A stretch of DNA of 64,000 nt from Auanema rhodensis (lineage: Eukaryota > Nematoda > Chromadorea > Rhabditida > Rhabditidae), in the NCBI GenBank assembly GCA_964057225.1, contig OZ059894.1, positions 14,828,131 to 14,892,130 of the forward strand. The letters are read 5' to 3'. Both the position numbers and the translations under genes were made by a program. Shown here piece after piece: positions 38,023 to 50,463 of the stretch (its first letter is position 1; the number at the start of each line of letters is the position of its first letter). The notes beneath the pieces are model-generated. The model ran no database searches. It saw nothing but the letters and a program-made list of their open reading frames with translations, and was not told where the DNA came from.

Positions 38023-40855
38023 GATGTTGATGTTGTTGTTGCTTCTGTTTCTGTTATTTCAGTCATTGTCGTTGCCGTCTGTGAGGTTGTTGGACTCTCT
38101 GGAGCTCTTGATGGTACAGAAGGAAGTTCAAATGTATCTGTAAAACAGAGAATGAAATGTTTGAGTTTTGAAAAGAAACTTACTCTTCATTTGAGATTCA
38201 ACTTGTTCAATTCCAGCCGATGAGGAAAGGCTATTGACCTTCTTCCTCATTTTTCGAATTTTCTTTGGTTGTTCCTCTTCATCAATTGGGATATCTTCCA
38301 AAGGATGACGATACACTGGTGGAGCCGTAACCTCTTCGTATTCAACATCTTCCTCAACTTCTTGTTTGATTTCGGTGTCAGTTCCTTTGTTAATTGCAAG
38401 ATTTCTTTGTAAATTCATTGTAAGTTCTCTTTGTTCTTCAGATTCTGACACAATAGGTGTTGAAACTTCGGTTGGTGATTGTGTAGTTTGAGGTGCTACC
38501 TCAAATGTCTTCAATAATTTGTATTTTTCATGAAGATCTGCAAGAGGATGTCGTTCCTCAATCTGGGCAGATTCTAGAATTCGTTGGCCTTCTTCTTCGA
38601 TTGAAGGATGGAAAGAAGGCAATTCCAAGGTTTTCTTTGGAGGTGAACGATCTTTCATGGGCTCGGATGAATCAACATCTTCGTGGCATGTCTTCTGACA
38701 TACCTCTAACGATTCGAAAAAGTTTTTACCAGCAGTATCACGAGCATCACATGATGTATCATACCAAAATGGTTCACATTCCTAAATTTGGACAAGTATC
38801 AGCTATTCGTATAGGAATAAGAAGAGTCTTACTCTCTTCTCATAATTCCAATAAAATTTCTCATCCCATTCAGCAGACACACATTCAAGACGAAGGACTT
38901 CATCAAAATCACGAAGACAAGTATCTTTAATTATAATGTTTATGAAATTCTATGTATATACTCTTTATCTTACTATCATTTGGGTTAACTTCTTGCATTA
39001 TTTTTACTATTTTATCAGCTTCTGTCTTTTGTTGTTGTGTTGAAAGTGTTGTTGTTTGAATATCCTCACTTATTTCCAAATTTAATTTCATTGGATATGG
39101 AGTTATAACTTCGTTCTAGGGTATCTTCGATTGTAACTTAGGGGATGATATGAATCTAACACCTGTGCAACTATATTTCCAAATGATAAAACCTTCAAAG
39201 CTTCACGTGGAACACTGGCACATAGATCGTCACAAGTCTGCAAATGAGTGGATTTAGGACTGAGAGAGAAAAAGAAATGTTTACTTGAATATCAGAAAAG
39301 ATGTTCCTTGAAGTAGATTTGCATCCTCCGTAGAAAAACTGCTTACATCGCATGGATTCATGATCGAAATAGTATCTGAATATGATATTCTTTTCACAAA
39401 AGTTTTAGAAGAATTCCGAAACCTGATCAGTTGTTCTCCGTTATTGCAATCTTCTTCAGTCAGATTGATGTCAAAAACGTCGGTGCAAGCATCTGAAGTA
39501 TGTTACTGAAGTTGTTTCAGGGTTCTGACGACGCATACCTTTGGTAATCTGGCATTCGCCATTATCAGTGAACCCAGAATCACAATCACATCGATGTGAT
39601 CCAATGGTATTGACACATCTTGAGTTTTGGGGACAGATGTTCTCGGAATCGCATTCATTAATATCTTTAAAGGAAATGCTATAAACTGGCAGAAGCACAT
39701 GATGTAGTAGTTAATGGCTACTTTTATGTTTTCTGATTTTCAACCTAATTTATTAATTATTCTGATTTTCTTAATTCTTCTTTAAAAATCTAGTACTATT
39801 TGAAAACGAAGTTGAGAATATGGAAACAGATAAAGGAAGTTATGATAGAATAGGAAGAACCTGAACATGACCATGCATTTCAGATGATATCAACGTCTTT
39901 CGAAATGCATGACCACGATCTGTCATGAAGCATCAAAGTGAATTTCATCCTAGTTTACATCTTTCATTTGTTTCCTTTTTCATTAAGAAAAGCATTTTCA
40001 TGTTTCAAAATGAAAAATATTCTTTGTGAAGTCTTCAGAAGCTAATTACTTTTTAAATTCCAAAAGCTTACCTATACATATACGTCCAAGTTTCTTAAAA
40101 CCGGGTATACATCCGCAGTCTCCTGCTTCCGCGCAGATTCCATAGATGGGGTCACAATGAGGGCATTCACGTATTGAAGGTGTGATCTGAAAGAACAACA
40201 CCATAACAACAAGTGTTTTCATGTTGACTGACCTTAGTCTTACTAATCATCTGAATAGGTCTTGTAGAAGCTGGAGGAGCCCGGATAGTTGAGGTGGTTG
40301 TCGGTTTCATCGTTGTCGCCTTTGTTGTCGCTGCTGTTGTGGAAGTGAGGGGAGCCGTGGTTACAGTTCGTCGGTGCTTAGACTCCTGGACCTTTACATC
40401 TAATATTTTGCTACAACTAAAGCTCTTTCTTACCTTTGCCAAGTTTAAAGCCATTTCGGCTTTGTCTTTTTTCTGAACGCATCTGCTTCTACAATGTGTT
40501 CTTCGCATAAATCTATTCGAATTACCTCCACATCCACTGAAATTAAACATCTTATAAGGAAAAAAAGAAAAAAAACTTACGAAAAAATGAATCGTTTACA
40601 TTCATCAGATTTGGGATCATAATAATAGCGAATAAGTTCTTTAGTACATCCTCCGACATCAGGCGGAAGCTGGAAAAACTATCGTAACCCAATCAAAAAA
40701 TGTGAACTCACGTGGCATAGATCAACCGAAGCTTTTAAAGAAACATCGCTGAGTATAGAAGATGGAACTGATCTAGTATTAGGTGAATACCAAGCAAGAT
40801 CATTGATAGAATCTACTATCAACGGTAGAGATATGAGGGTTAAAACCCGAATCAT
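31625..40855 (-). CDS. Giant secreted multi-Kunitz/EGF protein, complete (left) copy
   Basis: Roughly 2000 residues by my count, from many exons. The ATG at 40855 directly follows a TATTTCAG acceptor. Order: signal peptide ([18 protein letters not shown]); Kunitz 1; Thr-rich linker; an EGF-like unit ([19 protein letters not shown]); a calcium-type EGF ([18 protein letters not shown]); Kunitz 2; Kunitz 3; long Glu/Thr linkers with a Thr run at 37990-38040; Kunitz 4; Kunitz 5; a His-rich tract; Kunitz 6-11; then, only in this copy, Kunitz 12 ([12 protein letters not shown]...), 13 ([11 protein letters not shown]...) and 14 ([12 protein letters not shown]...). A Lys-rich linker and a tail with [21 protein letters not shown] and [15 protein letters not shown] follow. 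All 14 domains show the six-Cys Kunitz spacing. The P1 residue (after the second Cys) is Arg only in domains 7 and 10. Such proteins act in the extracellular or cuticular matrix as protease inhibitors or scaffolds. MLT-11-type moulting proteins are a loose parallel, but orthology is not shown. Bases 33418-40855 lie inside the palindrome. Confidence 0.9.
35208..35269. repeat. Small foldback inside the long Kunitz intron (left arm)
   Basis: Imperfect inverted repeat: CCGTAATCCTAAAGTACAGT... pairs with ...GTACCTTAGTGATACGG around a short loop, with a perfect GTACAGTATAC/GTATACTGTAC core. Its mirror copy is at 47705-47766. It may be a tiny MITE-like remnant or an RNA hairpin in the pre-mRNA. Confidence 0.6.
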
Positions 40856-41014
40856 CTGAAATATTACGGTGCAATGAAAACATAATTTAGGAACAATCGT
40901 GAGAAAAAAATAATAAAAATAATAAGAATTATTTGAGTTAATTTAAAGTACGATAATCTTAAAAAAATCTGTCGGTAATTCATTTTCTGAGAAAAACAGA
41001 CGTCAGACAGCTAA

Positions 41015-41042
41015 AGGGTCACATAGGGGCACGCACAGGTCA
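41015..41042 (+). promoter_or_regulatory. Paired AGGTCA-type half-sites upstream of left Kunitz gene
   Basis: AGGGTCA at 41015-41021 (preceded by TAA) and AGGTCA at 41037-41042, about 160-190 bp upstream of the ATG at 40855. Half-sites with an A/T-rich 5' flank are the binding type of ROR/NHR-23 and related nuclear receptors, which drive moult-linked matrix genes in C. elegans. A regulatory role here is inference. A CRE-like GACGTCAG lies close by at about 41000-41007. Confidence 0.35.
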
Positions 41043-41331
41043 TCTCTCCCTGATTCATCTTTGTGAGGTCGTAAACTTCTCGAAATAAGCTTAGATCGAA
41101 AAGACTGAATTCTCAGAATAGCTACTGACTGAGCGTTCTGAAGAACTGTGCTTTTGCGAGGCAGAATCTCATCACATATGCATACAGCCTGTCCTTTTCC
41201 TACTTAAAGATAATGCCTCATACTCTAACCCTCCCATTGCCTCTCTTCATCATCATAGCATTCAATTCATCCAAAACCCTATTGCTATCTCTTCAGGGCA
41301 GCTGACGACTGTCCTCTACTTTCCAGTTGTT

Positions 41332-41642
41332 ATTTTATTCTTTTTATAATTATTCATCTTACAACCCTTTCTGTCAAGTATCTTTATGGTGTTGATGAAC
41401 GTCATCATGTACTCCAGCTCAATGATTTTTTAAGTACTTTTTATGACATAAGTAAGTACAGAATAAGTAAAAATAATAGAAAAAAGATTAATTTTTGAGA
41501 AAAATTAAATATTTCTAATTGTTTCCAGTCTCACAATTTCGATCAACTAATCAATTTTAATCAACAATATAAATACAAAATCTTCTCTTCGGATCAAAAA
41601 TTAACTTCATTTGAAAGGATATAAGATGAAAAGACAAGAGAA
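41332..41642. other. Unique 311-bp spacer at palindrome centre
   Basis: AT-rich sequence present once, lying between the two inverted arms and exactly between two divergent start codons 1263 bp apart. It contains no reading frame. It is the loop of the giant palindrome and the middle of a presumed bidirectional promoter region. Confidence 0.9.
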
Positions 41643-44600
41643 AACAACTGGAAAGTAGAGGACAGTCGTCAGCTGCCCTGAAGAGATAGCAATAGGGTTT
41701 TGGATGAATTGAATGCTATGATGATGAAGAGAGGCAATGGGAGGGTTAGAGTATGAGGCATTATCTTTAAGTAGGAAAAGGACAGGCTGTATGCATATGT
41801 GATGAGATTCTGCCTCGCAAAAGCACAGTTCTTCAGAACGCTCAGTCAGTAGCTATTCTGAGAATTCAGTCTTTTCGATCTAAGCTTATTTCGAGAAGTT
41901 TACGACCTCACAAAGATGAATCAGGGAGAGATGACCTGTGCGTGCCCCTATGTGACCCTTTAGCTGTCTGACGTCTGTTTTTCTCAGAAAATGAATTACC
42001 GACAGATTTTTTTAAGATTATCGTACTTTAAATTAACTCAAATAATTCTTATTATTTTTATTATTTTTTTCTCACGATTGTTCCTAAATTATGTTTTCAT
42101 TGCACCGTAATATTTCAGATGATTCGGGTTTTAACCCTCATATCTCTACCGTTGATAGTAGATTCTATCAATGATCTTGCTTGGTATTCACCTAATACTA
42201 GATCAGTTCCATCTTCTATACTCAGCGATGTTTCTTTAAAAGCTTCGGTTGATCTATGCCACGTGAGTTCACATTTTTTGATTGGGTTACGATAGTTTTT
42301 CCAGCTTCCGCCTGATGTCGGAGGATGTACTAAAGAACTTATTCGCTATTATTATGATCCCAAATCTGATGAATGTAAACGATTCATTTTTTCGTAAGTT
42401 TTTTTTCTTTTTTTCCTTATAAGATGTTTAATTTCAGTGGATGTGGAGGTAATTCGAATAGATTTATGCGAAGAACACATTGTAGAAGCAGATGCGTTCA
42501 GAAAAAAGACAAAGCCGAAATGGCTTTAAACTTGGCAAAGGTAAGAAAGAGCTTTAGTTGTAGCAAAATATTAGATGTAAAGGTCCAGGAGTCTAAGCAC
42601 CGACGAACTGTAACCACGGCTCCCCTCACTTCCACAACAGCAGCGACAACAAAGGCGACAACGATGAAACCGACAACCACCTCAACTATCCGGGCTCCTC
42701 CAGCTTCTACAAGACCTATTCAGATGATTAGTAAGACTAAGGTCAGTCAACATGAAAACACTTGTTGTTATGGTGTTGTTCTTTCAGATCACACCTTCAA
42801 TACGTGAATGCCCTCATTGTGACCCCATCTATGGAATCTGCGCGGAAGCAGGAGACTGCGGATGTATACCCGGTTTTAAGAAACTTGGACGTATATGTAT
42901 AGGTAAGCTTTTGGAATTTAAAAAGTAATTAGCTTCTGAAGACTTCACAAAGAATATTTTTCATTTTGAAACATGAAAATGCTTTTCTTAATGAAAAAGG
43001 AAACAAATGAAAGATGTAAACTAGGATGAAATTCACTTTGATGCTTCATGACAGATCGTGGTCATGCATTTCGAAAGACGTTGATATCATCTGAAATGCA
43101 TGGTCATGTTCAGGTTCTTCCTATTCTATCATAACTTCCTTTATCTGTTTCCATATTCTCAACTTCGTTTTCAAATAGTACTAGATTTTTAAAGAAGAAT
43201 TAAGAAAATCAGAATAATTAATAAATTAGGTTGAAAATCAGAAAACATAAAAGTAGCCATTAACTACTACATCATGTGCTTCTGCCAGTTTATAGCATTT
43301 CCTTTAAAGATATTAATGAATGCGATTCCGAGAACATCTGTCCCCAAAACTCAAGATGTGTCAATACCATTGGATCACATCGATGTGATTGTGATTCTGG
43401 GTTCACTGATAATGGCGAATGCCAGATTACCAAAGGTATGCGTCGTCAGAACCCTGAAACAACTTCAGTAACATACTTCAGATGCTTGCACCGACGTTTT
43501 TGACATCAATCTGACTGAAGAAGATTGCAATAACGGAGAACAACTGATCAGGTTTCGGAATTCTTCTAAAACTTTTGTGAAAAGAATATCATATTCAGAT
43601 ACTATTTCGATCATGAATCCATGCGATGTAAGCAGTTTTTCTACGGAGGATGCAAATCTACTTCAAGGAACATCTTTTCTGATATTCAAGTAAACATTTC
43701 TTTTTCTCTCTCAGTCCTAAATCCACTCATTTGCAGACTTGTGACGATCTATGTGCCAGTGTTCCACGTGAAGCTTTGAAGGTTTTATCATTTGGAAATA
43801 TAGTTGCACAGGTGTTAGATTCATATCATCCCCTAAGTTACAATCGAAGATACCCTAGAACGAAGTTATAACTCCATATCCAATGAAATTAAATTTGGAA
43901 ATAAGTGAGGATATTCAAACAACAACACTTTCAACACAACAACAAAAGACAGAAGCTGATAAAATAGTAAAAATAATGAAAGAAGTTAACCCAAATGATA
44001 GTAAGATAAAGAGTATATACATAGAATTTCATAAACATTATAATTAAAGATACTTGTCTTCGTGATTTTGATGAAGTCCTTCGTCTTGAATGTGTGTCTG
44101 CTGAATGGGATGAGAAATTTTATTGGAATTATGAGAAGAGAGTAAGACTCTTCTTATTCCTATACGAATAGCTGATACTTGTCCAAATTTAGGAATGTGA
44201 ACCATTTTGGTATGATACATCATGTGATGCTCGTGATACTGCTGGTAAAAACTTTTTCGAATCGTTAGAGGTATGTCAGAAGACATGCCACGAAGATGTT
44301 GATTCATCCGAGCCCATGAAAGATCGTTCACCTCCAAAGAAAACCTTGGAATTGCCTTCTTTCCATCCTTCAATCGAAGAAGAAGGCCAACGAATTCTAG
44401 AATCTGCCCAGATTGAGGAACGACATCCTCTTGCAGATCTTCATGAAAAATACAAATTATTGAAGACATTTGAGGTAGCACCTCAAACTACACAATCACC
44501 AACCGAAGTTTCAACACCTATTGTGTCAGAATCTGAAGAACAAAGAGAACTTACAATGAATTTACAAAGAAATCTTGCAATTAACAAAGGAACTGACACC

Positions 44601-44951
44601 GAAATCAAACAAGAAGTTGAGGAAGATGTTGAATACGAAGAGGTTACGGCTCCACCAGTGTATCGTCATCCTTTGGAAGATATCCCAATTGATGAAGAGG
44701 AACAACCAAAGAAAATTCGAAAAATGAGGAAGAAGGTCAATAGCCTTTCCTCATCGGCTGGAATTGAACAAGTTGAATCTCAAATGAAGAGTAAGTTTCT
44801 TTTCAAAACTCAAACATTTCATTCTCTGTTTTACAGATACATTTGAACTTCCTTCTGTACCATCAAGAGCTCCAGAGAGTCCAACAACCTCACAGACGGC
44901 AACGACAATGACTGAAATAACAGAAACAGAAGCAACAACAACATCAACATC

Positions 44952-44982
<31 letters not shown>

Positions 44983-47900
44983 CAGGCGATAACGCCTTCT
45001 TCACAAAAAGTTGTTGAAACTACACCCTTCGTTAAGATAATTACTCTTCCAACTCATGTTCGACTTGCCCCTGGACCCAGAATGGATCCTAGCACTTTTG
45101 CAACCAAATCAACTCCTCTGTCCACCTTTAATCGTGAGCAGTATATGTTGGAATTTAAAAAGAAGTTAATGTCATTACCCAACGGTTCACCATCTTCAAG
45201 TTCTGAAGAGCAACCAACATTTGTGTTGAAGCCTTCTGCAAGTCCTCGTCGACCTCTCTTTACCTTGCCTCCTTCAGTATTCGAAGAAGCTACTACAACA
45301 GATTCCAATATAGCTACAACTCATCGGCATCGTTCGCACTATTCTCACCGTCGAGATTCCAACGATATCTACTCCACTTCAAAAGATCTTCCGACTACAC
45401 CAGAACCAGACTTTATCACAAAAGAAAAGACAAAAGTTGTAAAAACTTTGAATGAACTTGGAAAGTTAGCTGATCTATGTGAAGAACCACTTCATCCACG
45501 TCTGGAAGAAGATTGTTCGAATGAGAATTGGGTAGGCTTTCTCATTTTCTTAATAACTTAGTTCAATCTTGTAGGTTATTCGATGGTACTTCAATACAGA
45601 TAAAGGTGCTTGTAAGTCGTTTTGGTATGGCGGATGTGACTCTGATGCTCGAAATTTCTTTTCAACTGTCTATGTTAGTTTCAAAACTTGGGCTGCAACT
45701 TTAAAGTTTTATTTTAGTCTTGTAAAACTGCTTGTGCTCATAAGTACCCTGTTGGGGAACAACAAATACATGTTCCTGGAGCCGTCGTAACCACCACAGT
45801 ATCTGTTCAAAGTGACCATGAGAGGGCTATAACTGATCCAGAAGTTCCGTCCGAATCTCAACATACCTTTTCGGATGAAGAGCATGAACAAGTTCATGTT
45901 CTTCCAACAGATCATCCAGTCAAGTATTATGATATATCACCAGATCTTCTGGAGAAGCCAAAATCAGAACCAGATCAGGCAACATCCAACCATGTCAATG
46001 AAACACCACAACTCGAAGAACATCAGCAGTTTTCATCTGAAAATTTGAAGACAAACTTTGAATCAAGTTCAATAACCTTCTTTGATTTCTATAATAAATC
46101 GACTTCAGAAGATTTCTGTGATGATGGATATGATGAGAAATGGGATGAAGATTGTTCAAATGATGACTGGAAAGTTCGTTCTTACTATGACAGTAAGAAG
46201 AAAGGATGTAAAAAGTAAAACTTTCCCTCTAAAACATGTAAAAACGATTTTTGCCTAGATTCTGGTGGGGTGGATGCTTAACATCAAACCGAAACTTATG
46301 GAAAGATCAGCAGGTAGAGATTTCACTGATAACTGGCCGTTATAACGCTGTAACTTTCAGGAATGTATGGAGAAATGTGGACACAAGATGAAGACAAATT
46401 CTGAAAATAGTGGTACGAGCATAGTTTTAATGCCAGATTCTCGTAGTTCATTTTCTGTTTCTTACTCTGACGTTCCCCGCAATTCAAATTCTTTAAATCA
46501 TCATCGGCATCAACATCATCACCATCACCATCACAGCTCTCATTCACATAATCACCATCATCATCATCATACACGGCGTGATAGTTCACGTGAAGTATCT
46601 GATTCTTCTTCCTTTGCACCACATCATGCACTTCCTCTCACACAATCACAGTCCTCTGCTTCTTCTGAGTCCAGTACGTTGCGTCAGCCACGTGCTCAGC
46701 AGAAGAAGTTTCACATCAAAGGTCTTCAAGTTCGAATGACTGAAACACACTATCAGAAAGGTATTCGACGTACACGTCAACCCGCTTCAGAAGACGTAGT
46801 TGGAACAAAAGACGAACAATCTGATGTGGCAGTAGAAGAACAGCCTTCAACTGGTATTGACCAGGTCTCAACAACGACGATGACAGCCAAAGATCTAGAG
46901 CATAAGAACCTTGTAGCTCAACATGCTTTCCAAGCTGATCTGAGCCGTCAGATGGCATCCATTCAAAGAGCTGAAGAGAATCGCGCAGACTTGGCATACA
47001 GTAAGGCTGTTGACCATCCAGTCACAGTAGCTTGTACGTTTTTCTTCGTAATATTCCGCTTTTTGTTGCTCTAAGCTTTGTTTTTTCTAGTTTTTCTATT
47101 TTTTCTGAACTTTTTGGTTGTTTTCCAGTCGATTCCATAGCTCCTTCACTCTTTCTTCGCAGATCTTCTAGCGCAGAGTTGATATTTTTAGGAATTACCC
47201 CGAAGAAAGAGTGATCCTTTGTTAATTTTTCCAAATTTTTATTTTTTTTTCAAAAGGGAGAGCATTTTCATGCTGTGTTTGCTTTGATTTATGAATATGG
47301 GTTGAAGTTTTTGACAACAAAACCTGCCATTTTGCACTTTTCTATGAAACGTTCAAATTATGTTTTGCAAATTCTGTAAATAATCCTGAAGATTTCTTAA
47401 AGAATTTCTCGATATTATATTGTCTGAAAAGGGGAACGTCTTGCAATTTATGTAATGCTCAATCAAGTTGTTTCTCAGAAATCTGTTTTTCGAATAAAAC
47501 TTCTCAACATCTCTTTGTTTATTTGTATTTTTATTCATTATTTGGATTACTTTGAATGACGATCACTTTAAATGAATTCTGGAGACGTTCCCCCTTTCAC
47601 CCATTTGGTAATGAATGGAAAATATGCTTTAGCTTCTTACAATCGTCATTACTGTATCCGAATATGCAGGTAAAGCTTTCTTCTTTCTGCTTTCGTGTGC
47701 CTATCCGTATCACTAAGGTACAGTATACTGTATCATATCATGGTATACTGTACTTTAGGATTACGGTATCTATATGTAGTAACTTAAACTATTCATGTAA
47801 TTGCAGCTGAATGTTTGGAACGTTTTGATAAAAATTTAGAAAAATCTTGTTCTGGAGGTCATTTATGGAAAAATCGGTAACATCAAGATATTAATCAAGA

Positions 47901-49556
47901 AAGTTCTAAAAATCTCAGATTTTACTATGACCCGGATACAAGACAATGCAAAATGTATTGGAATGATGGATGTTTCAGTACTTCAAGAAATAATTTTGAT
48001 GATATTGAAAGTTGTTTATGGAAATGTGCTGGAAAACATCCAGAAGTTAAAGGAAGTATGATACTGGAATACAATTCTTTTCAAAGTTTTCATATCTTTA
48101 GGAGGTTGTTTGGAAAAGTTTGATACAGTATACCTCGGGGATTGTCGTTTGGGCGAGTTTTCCACCAGATTTTACTTCGATCATGAGAAGTATTTTTTTA
48201 TTTTTTTTTATTTTGCAAACCGCTACTTCTACTTTTAAGAAAACGTTGTGTTGCATTCCATTGGGGTGGATGTCGATCTCCCAGTTTGAATTTCTTCACA
48301 GATTCTGGAGAATGCGAAGAAGTCTGCGAACGTCCACCAAGAGAACTCACTCGTAAGCTCAGAGGGTGGTTAAGTTGAACATCAGACAAGTCTTTTCAGA
48401 AGCTTGTATCCAACCATTTGATGACTCATACAAGGATTCCTGTAGTGCAACGGGCCGGTTCCAACAATTCTATTACTTTGATCATTCAACTCACAGATGT
48501 CAGATGTTCTGGTGAAAAACTTCTCAATTTTTTTAAATTTTTATTTGAAAAACCTTTAAGGTACGGTAATTGCAAAGGAGAAAATGAAAATATTTTCCCA
48601 TCTTTGGAAACATGCCAATGGATTTGTGAACGACATATCGAAGAAAGAACACCAAGTACTTGACTTAGTTTCGAATTGAAATGAAACTTAAATTTTGATT
48701 TTCAGATCATTGTGCTGCCAGATTTGATCCAAAGTATCAGGAATCATGTGGAAATGGAGAATGGCAAGAGAAATGGCATTTCGAGGTATGTCTTACGAGG
48801 ATATTCCATCTTGTAATTCAAAATTTCAGCCCAAAACTGGAGAATGTAATTCATTCTGGTGGGATGGATGTGTTTCTAACTCTGAAAACATATTCCCTTC
48901 TGAAGAATCCTGTAAGAGGCATTGTGTTCATCCAGGTTATGCGGTTGAATCACGTCTGCCGGATCCAGAAACCAAGTACCGATGTCTAGAACCAATAGAA
49001 ATTGGAAATTGTCGAGAAACGTTGGATCTTCAATCCTTTATTCCTCAATTTTATTTTATTTTTTCACAGATATCCAGCTTTCTATTATGATAAAACATCC
49101 AAAGTTTGTCGTCCTTTCGCTTATTCTGGATGTGATGGCAATGGAAATCGTTTCATGACCTTAAGTCAATGTGAAGGATTATGTTACGAATTCAATGATA
49201 TGACAGGTTTCTCAACTATTTTCTCAAATTTTTTTAGAAAAAACCACTTTTGCTCTTTAGAACCTGAGATGGATTGTCATCAACCACTTCATATTGGTTA
49301 TGGAAAGAACGATGATCATTGTTTAGCTCAAGCTAGCTATCGATTCTACTATGATCGTGAATATGGTATTTCCTAATCACAAATTATCAACATTTCTCCC
49401 AATTTCTCATCTTTTTCTAGGAAAATGTTCTCAATTCTGGTATTTGGGTTGTGGTGGTAATGCCAATAATTTCCATTCTTATGAAGTTTGTCAACGTACT
49501 TGTCAAGTTGAACGAAGAAAATTGGAAAGAAAGCCAAGAGCCAACAGTCATGGTAT
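41643..49556 (-). repeat. Right arm of 7.9-kb palindrome
   Basis: Inverted copy of 33418-41331. Flanks on the outer side (from 49557) share nothing with the left outer flank, so the duplication has two defined ends and joins to different unique DNA on each side. The single difference noted, at 48222, lies in the 3' part of an intron within Kunitz 7. Confidence 0.95.
41932..41959 (-). promoter_or_regulatory. Paired AGGTCA-type half-sites upstream of right Kunitz gene
   Basis: Mirror copies (TGACCT at 41932-41937 and TGACCCT at 41953-41959) of the sites at 41015-41042. The shared region therefore holds four such half-sites between the two genes. Confidence 0.35.
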
Positions 49557-49578
49557 CAATCATTCCGATATCATATAG
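42119..49578 (+). CDS. Multi-Kunitz/EGF protein, truncated (right) copy
   Basis: Inverted duplicate of the gene at 31625-40855. The first exons are 42119-42262, 42305-42393, 42438-42741, 42788-42902, 43310-43435 and 43482-43551; the layout mirrors the left copy exactly. It encodes the signal peptide, both EGF units, all linkers and Kunitz 1-11, about 1600 residues by my count. The arm ends 4 bases into the intron after Kunitz 11: the donor GTATGT of the left copy becomes GTATCA, and translation reads on for a few codons (INHSDII) to TAG at 49576-49578. Kunitz 12-14 and the C-terminal tail are lost. An AATAAA at 49647-49652 could end the message. All exons up to that point are open and unmutated, so it may be expressed as a shorter secreted inhibitor. 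Both Arg-P1 domains (7 and 10) are retained. Confidence 0.85.
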
Positions 49579-49646
49579 CTTTGAAATATCTAATCAGCTA
49601 TTGCTTTATCTATCTTCAGTTATATTCAATAATTAATATTTGTTAT

Positions 49647-49652
49647 AATAAA
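49647..49652 (+). terminator. Poly(A) signal after truncated Kunitz copy
   Basis: AATAAA about 70 bp downstream of the acquired stop codon, in DNA outside the palindrome. Right distance for a short 3' untranslated region, though such hexamers occur by chance often in AT-rich DNA. Confidence 0.4.
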
Positions 49653-50011
49653 TTTGTTTAATTTCAACTTTGATATCGATTAATTCTTAAATTTCATGTA
49701 TTTTTGCTTCATAAATTCTGTCTTATATGTGAATGTCGAAGTACTTAACTATGAAAATAATGTATTCACAGTATAAGTGTCATCCAATATTTTCAAAAGT
49801 AAAGTAATAGAATTGAAACTGAATTAGTGAGTATTCAAGAAATTATATATCTGCCTGAGTTAATTTCATTTGTTTTCTTTTTTCTTTGTTTTTATAAAAG
49901 TGTATTCATATCCGATTTCAGGGCAGTAATTCCTCAGCTATTTCCTATGTGAGAAGTTTTATTTCAAGAAAAAGAAAAAGTATATAGAGAAAAGAGATTA
50001 GAAAGTGCTAA

Positions 50012-50112
<101 letters not shown>

Positions 50113-50427
50113 TAAATGAAAGAGAAAAACAGATATTTCCGAAACAAAACATATTGTAAACTCATTTTTTTCATTTTATTTAATTACATTGAATCCGAGT
50201 TGATCCTCTTTTAATCCATTAGTGATTACATTCAAATAGAAACAATAGAAACTATTTCTTCAATTTTTTGAAATTTTATGTCAAACGTACTCAACGTAAA
50301 CTATTCATCTATTATTCACTTTTAGGTTTATCTTTCGAATAAAAAATGACTTGTTTGTGGATGCCGTTCGAAAATTGTAACATTTCCATAAGAATCTATG
50401 AGTTTTATTTCATTTTCTTTTCATTCA

Positions 50428-50463
<36 letters not shown>

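Larger units (their letters stand above)
33418..41331 (+). repeat. Left arm of 7.9-kb palindrome
   Basis: Inverted copy of 41643-49556; any base x pairs with 82974 minus x. All mirrored frames I compared are identical except for one base, 34752 (a) against 48222 (g, where a perfect mirror would be t). Outer limit: identity stops after base 33418, 4 nt inside an intron. Inner limit: 41331, after CAGTTGTT. No terminal repeats or target-site duplication seen. Confidence 0.95.

Noticed and set aside
31625-40855. Naming the Kunitz gene mlt-11
   Set aside because: Number of Kunitz domains and the EGF pair do not clearly match what I know of MLT-11; family resemblance only.
33418-49556. Palindrome as a transposon with long inverted repeats
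   Set aside because: Arms contain host gene exons, no transposase, no terminal motif and no target duplication; a segmental inverted duplication explains it better.
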